From NCBI GenBank assembly GCA_036394195.1, contig DASWFO010000142.1, forward strand, positions 1 to 14,900: a stretch of 14,900 nucleotides of DNA, given 5' to 3'. Under the pieces are notes generated by a model. It did not search any database. It worked only from the letters and a program-made list of their open reading frames with translations, and was not told the origin of the DNA. The stretch's first letter is position 1, and each line of letters begins with the position of its first letter. This DNA comes from DATJPD01 sp036394195 (GTDB lineage: Bacteria > Pseudomonadota > Alphaproteobacteria > CACIAM-22H2). A program made the translations under genes and the position numbers. Shown one piece after another: positions 11,918-14,900 of this stretch.

Positions 11918-12626
11918 CGGCATCAGCTGCCGCTACGGACCGATTATTGCATTAAGGAACGTGAGCTTGGACGTTCAGGCTGGGGAGTTCGTCGCCCTGA
12001 TCGGCGCCAACGGCGCTGGAAAATCGACCCTGCTGCGCGCGGTGTCGGGCCTGACGCCGCCCTACGACGGAGAGATCGAGTTTGAGGGCCGCGAGATCAG
12101 CCGCAGCTCGCCGGCCGCCATCGTCAGGCTGGGGATCGCGCATTGCCCGGAAGAGCGGAAGATCTGGCCGCAATTGTCGGTCCAGGAGCATCTTCGCCTC
12201 GGTGCGTTCGGCCGGCGCGACGCCGGGGTACGCGCCGATATCGACCGGATCTACGGGATCTTCCCCCGCCTGGCCGAGCGGCACCGGCAGCTCTGTGGTA
12301 CGCTGTCGGGTGGTGAGCAGCAGATGGTGGCAATCGGCCGGGCGCTCATGTCACGGCCGAAGCTCCTGATGCTCGACGAGCCCAATCTGGGACTGGCGCC
12401 GATGATCGTCGATCAGGTGGTCCAGACGGTCAGGGACATTCATCGCCAGGGGACGGCGGTCCTCATGGTGGAACAGAGTGCCGCCCTGGCGCTGCGCCAC
12501 GCCGAGCGCGCCTTCGTGCTGGAGAACGGCCACGTGGTGCGGCACGGCGCGGCGCAGGGTTTGCTGCAGGATGAAGCGGTGCAGCGGGCTTATCTCGGCG
12601 GCCGGCCGGCTGACGGGGCAAACTGA
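11904..12626 (+). CDS. livF: Branched-chain amino acid-type ABC transporter ATPase (LivF family)
   Basis: A 240-residue ATPase of LivF length. Walker A is GANGAGKST (34-42), the signature LSGGEQQ (134-140) and Walker B LLMLDEP (154-160), followed by NLGLAP, the LivF hallmark (usually SLGLAP). The region Ile-Ala-His-Cys-Pro-Glu-Glu-Arg-Lys-Ile-Trp-Pro corresponds to the LivF motif VPEGRRIFP, with Glu84 in place of the usual Gly. The canonical H-loop His is replaced by Gln191 (VEQS), as in LivF proteins generally. The ATG overlaps livG by 14 bp and follows GGGGGC. The C-terminus is short and polar. It completes the ATPase dimer. Confidence 0.93.
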   Translation: MLRVNGISCRYGPIIALRNVSLDVQAGEFVALIGANGAGKSTLLRAVSGLTPPYDGEIEFEGREISRSSPAAIVRLGIAHCPEERKIWPQLSVQEHLRLGAFGRRDAGVRADIDRIYGIFPRLAERHRQLCGTLSGGEQQMVAIGRALMSRPKLLMLDEPNLGLAPMIVDQVVQTVRDIHRQGTAVLMVEQSAALALRHAERAFVLENGHVVRHGAAQGLLQDEAVQRAYLGGRPADGAN

Positions 12627-12659
12627 AGGCGTCGAAGACGTTCAGAGGAGGGGTGATCG

Positions 12660-13793
12660 ATGAAATCCTGGGCTTTGATCGCGGCGGCCGCGGTGCTGGC
12701 GCTCACCATCGGACCGGCGCGCGCCGACGACGAGATCGCCATCGGGCTGATCGCGCCGCTGAGCGGCGGTGTCGCCTATGACGGCCAAAGCAAGCTCAAC
12801 GGCGCGCTGGTCGCGGCCGAGGAGATCAATGCCAAAGGCGGCATCCTCGGCAAGAAGATCAAGATCATCGCCGAAGACGGCGCCTGTAACCCCGGCCAGT
12901 CGGTCGCCGGTGCCGAGAAGCTGATCGCCCGCGACCACGTGGTGGCGCTCATCGGGGCGCTGTGCAGTTCGGGGACCGGTGCGGTGTCCGAGACGGTGCG
13001 CAAATACAAGCTGCCGCTCATCACCGGCGTCTCGACCGCCGAGCGCCTGACCGAAGAGGGCAACCCGTGGTTCTTCCGCGCCACGACGACGACCAAGCTG
13101 AACGGCCAGTCGCTCGGCAAGACGCTGTCGGACATGAGCCACGCCAAGAAGATCGCGTTCGTCGTTACCTCTGACGACTGGGGACATTCGGCGGCGGAGG
13201 CCTATGGCGCGTCGATGAAGGCGCTCGGCGCCAGCATCGTCGCGACAGAGTATTTCGGCCGCGAAGACACTGATTTCACCGAGCACCTGACGAAGGTGCG
13301 CGCCGCCGGCGCCGATACCGTGTTCTCGGTCGGTGGCTTTCAAAACGCCGCGAACGTGACCACCCAGGCGCGCCAGCTCGGCTTCTCGGGCCCGATCCTG
13401 GGCGAGGGCGCCTTTTGCACGGAAACCTGGGCCGGGCTGGTCAAGGATTTCACCGGCAACGTGATCGGCATCCTGGAATGGGTGACCGGCATCGATGATG
13501 ACGTGAACAAGCGCTTCATCGCGAACTACCAGCGCGCCTACAAAGAGCTGCCGACCAAGTTCTCCGCGGCCGGCTACAACACGATGAGCATCCTCGCGGC
13601 GGCGCTGGCGCGGGCGGGCACGACCGAGCCGGAGGCGCTGCGCAAGGCGATTGCGGCGACAGACTACACCGGCCTGATGGGGAATTACCGGTTCGACGAG
13701 AAAGGCCAAGCGTATAACTTCAACATGTTCCTGACGGTGTGGAAGGACGGCAAGAGCACTGTCGTTGGGACGGCGCAGATAGCAAAGCCTTGA
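12660..13793 (+). CDS. ABC transporter substrate-binding protein (LivK-like, periplasmic)
   Basis: A 377-residue type I periplasmic binding protein. The N-terminus has Lys2, a hydrophobic core and a likely cleavage site after Ala22 (ARA followed by Asp-Asp-Glu). The mature protein begins with the family strand IAIGLIAPLSGG (26-37), then the Ala-Ala-Glu-Glu-Ile-Asn-Ala-Lys-Gly-Gly-Ile-Leu-Gly motif (52-64). Cys76 and Cys102 are well placed for the lobe-1 disulfide seen in LivK/LivJ. A second lobe with Phe-Val-Val-Thr-Ser-Asp-Asp-Trp-Gly and a C-terminal Tyr-Arg-Phe-Asp-Glu-Lys-Gly segment is typical. It would capture the substrate for the LivHMGF channel. AGAGGAGGGG precedes the ATG, a strong ribosome-binding site consistent with high binding-protein synthesis. 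Placement last in the transporter operon is common. The ligand is unknown; related proteins bind amino acids, amides, aromatic acids or urea. Confidence 0.92.
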   Translation: MKSWALIAAAAVLALTIGPARADDEIAIGLIAPLSGGVAYDGQSKLNGALVAAEEINAKGGILGKKIKIIAEDGACNPGQSVAGAEKLIARDHVVALIGALCSSGTGAVSETVRKYKLPLITGVSTAERLTEEGNPWFFRATTTTKLNGQSLGKTLSDMSHAKKIAFVVTSDDWGHSAAEAYGASMKALGASIVATEYFGREDTDFTEHLTKVRAAGADTVFSVGGFQNAANVTTQARQLGFSGPILGEGAFCTETWAGLVKDFTGNVIGILEWVTGIDDDVNKRFIANYQRAYKELPTKFSAAGYNTMSILAAALARAGTTEPEALRKAIAATDYTGLMGNYRFDEKGQAYNFNMFLTVWKDGKSTVVGTAQIAKP

Positions 13794-13846
13794 TCGCGCC
13801 GGTGATTGCGCTGGACAAGTGACAGATTAGCCAAGGGAGTGGAGCG

Positions 13847-14866
13847 ATGATGGACAGCGTACCGGTGATCGATCTGGCCCCGTCGTTTTCCGGCGGCGAC
13901 GCCGGGCGGCAGCGGGTCGCTGAGGCGATCCGCACAGCCTGCGAGGAGATCGGCTTCTTCACCATCGTCGGGCATGGCGTTCCCGACGCGACGGTGGACA
14001 ATCTCAAGGCCATCGCGAAGCGGTTTTTCGCGCTGCCGCTGGCGGAGAAGAACAAGACGCCGCAGCCGCCCGAAAAGATCAGCCGCGGCTACAGCTATGT
14101 GGGCAGCCGAGGCTTGGCCTATTCGACCGGGATGGAGACGCCACCGGACCTCCAGGAGAGTTTCGCGATGGGCGCCGTCGACGAAGCCCCGCCGCATATC
14201 CGTGGCACCGACGCGGAGCGATATTTCTTTCAACGGAACACCTGGCCGCCGGGCCAGTCGGAGTTCCGGCGCGCCTTCGAGGGCTACTACCGCACGATGG
14301 ATGGGCTGTCGCGGCACATCATGCAGCTCTTTGCGCGGGCGCTGGGGCTCGCGGAGGAGTTTTTCGACGACAAGATCGATCAGCCGACGAGCACGATGCG
14401 GGCGATCTACTATCCGCCGCAGCTCGAACCGCCCAAGCCGAACCAGCTCCGCTCGGGCGTGCACACGGATTACGGGACCCTCACGATTCTCAAGGGCGAG
14501 GACGTGCCGGGCGGGCTTCAGGTGAAGGTGAGGGGCGGCGGCTGGGTCGATGTCCACCCGCGACCCGACTCGTTCGTCTGCAACATCGGCGACCTGATGA
14601 TGCGATGGACCAACGACAAGTGGCTCTCAAATCCGCATCGCGTCGCCAACCCGCCGCGCGAGCACGCCACTGTCGGCCGGCTGAGCATCCCGTTCTTCCA
14701 CAATCCCAACGTCGACGCCGAGATCCGCTGCATCCGGGCGTTCTACGGAGAGAACGAGAAGGAGAAGTATCCGCCCGTGCACTGGGGTGAATACTATCTC
14801 TCGAAGCACATGAAGGCGCAGCACATGACCTTGGAGAAAGTCGAGGTCGCCGTCGGCGCTGGCTAA
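13847..14866 (+). CDS. Isopenicillin N synthase-like Fe(II)/2-oxoglutarate oxygenase
   Basis: A 339-residue protein with both parts of the family: an N-terminal DIOX_N-type domain (SVPVIDLAP at 4-12; CEEIGFFTIVGHGV at 32-45) and a 2OG-Fe(II) oxygenase barrel. The iron triad is His206-x-Asp208 (GVHTDYGTLTIL) and His264 (SNPHRV); Arg278-x-Ser280 (RLSIPFF) is the usual 2-oxoglutarate-binding pair. These enzymes hydroxylate, demethylate, desaturate or cyclise small molecules in the cytoplasm; bacterial members near Liv transporters are often of unknown substrate. GGGAGTGGAGCG precedes tandem ATGs at 13847 and 13850; the first is used here. It lies 53 bp after the binding protein on the same strand without an obvious terminator between, so it is likely part of the same transcript and may act on the imported compound. 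Confidence 0.92.
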   Translation: MMDSVPVIDLAPSFSGGDAGRQRVAEAIRTACEEIGFFTIVGHGVPDATVDNLKAIAKRFFALPLAEKNKTPQPPEKISRGYSYVGSRGLAYSTGMETPPDLQESFAMGAVDEAPPHIRGTDAERYFFQRNTWPPGQSEFRRAFEGYYRTMDGLSRHIMQLFARALGLAEEFFDDKIDQPTSTMRAIYYPPQLEPPKPNQLRSGVHTDYGTLTILKGEDVPGGLQVKVRGGGWVDVHPRPDSFVCNIGDLMMRWTNDKWLSNPHRVANPPREHATVGRLSIPFFHNPNVDAEIRCIRAFYGENEKEKYPPVHWGEYYLSKHMKAQHMTLEKVEVAVGAG

Positions 14867-14900
14867 TCGGCGGTTCCGGGCTGCTGCTCCGGGGACGCGC

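Noticed and set aside
12642..13709. 355-codon minus-strand frame opposite the binding protein
   Set aside because: Antisense shadow of a gene with an obvious signal peptide and binding-protein fold.

Overview
The window is GC-rich DNA (roughly 65% or more by eye) with tightly packed genes, overlapping ABC-transporter genes, a GTG start and good Shine-Dalgarno sequences before several starts. The gene families and codon use suggest a Gram-negative, probably an alphaproteobacterium (Hyphomicrobiales- or Rhodospirillales-like soil or metagenomic lineage). No rRNA, tRNA, CRISPR array, transposase or integrase was seen, and nothing fixes the genus.

Layout. Positions 2-94 hold the 3' end of an upstream gene ending in a membrane helix. 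A small exported or lipoprotein-like protein follows (162-428). A minus-strand block (459-3454) reads, in transcription order, CaiB/BaiF CoA transferase, MFS transporter, small carboxymuconolactone decarboxylase-like protein. Divergent from it is an RraA/4-carboxy-4-hydroxy-2-oxoadipate-aldolase-family protein (3639-4358), which converges on an alpha/beta hydrolase of the 2,6-dihydroxypseudooxynicotine-hydrolase type (4366-5472, minus). Divergent from the hydrolase, with a plausible sigma70 promoter, is a cupin dioxygenase-like gene (5592-6161) followed 15 bp later by an enamidase-like amidohydrolase (6177-7373).

The stretch 7374-8540 is decayed or non-coding. It contains a possible truncated ORF, a compact hairpin, clusters of GTTGAC/GTCAAC and AGAATTGC motifs, and an NADPH-dependent FMN reductase pseudogene with a missing-G frameshift and an in-frame TGA where a conserved Trp is expected. 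A SAM-dependent methyltransferase (8541-9185) follows. Just after it lies a 33-bp echo of the 3' end of the FMN reductase gene, so the methyltransferase sits between one broken reductase copy and the tail of another.

Positions 9299-13793 are a complete branched-chain-amino-acid-type (HAAT family) ABC importer in the order livH-livM-livG-livF-binding protein. An isopenicillin-N-synthase-like non-heme iron oxygenase follows 53 bp later (13847-14866).

Working interpretation (inference): this is a catabolic island for a small, probably nitrogen-containing cyclic or aromatic acid. Two uptake systems (MFS and Liv-type ABC) feed it. Two non-heme iron oxygenases (cupin and IPNS-like) would oxidise or open the ring. 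The enamidase-like amidohydrolase would hydrolyse a cyclic enamide or amide, the alpha/beta hydrolase a C-C or ester bond, the RraA-family enzyme a pyruvate-releasing aldol cleavage, and the CoA transferase would activate an acid product. The enamidase and pseudooxynicotine-hydrolase resemblances both point towards pyridine- or nicotinate-like chemistry, but the substrate cannot be read from sequence. The most distinctive single feature is that the enamidase-like protein appears to have altered metal ligands.
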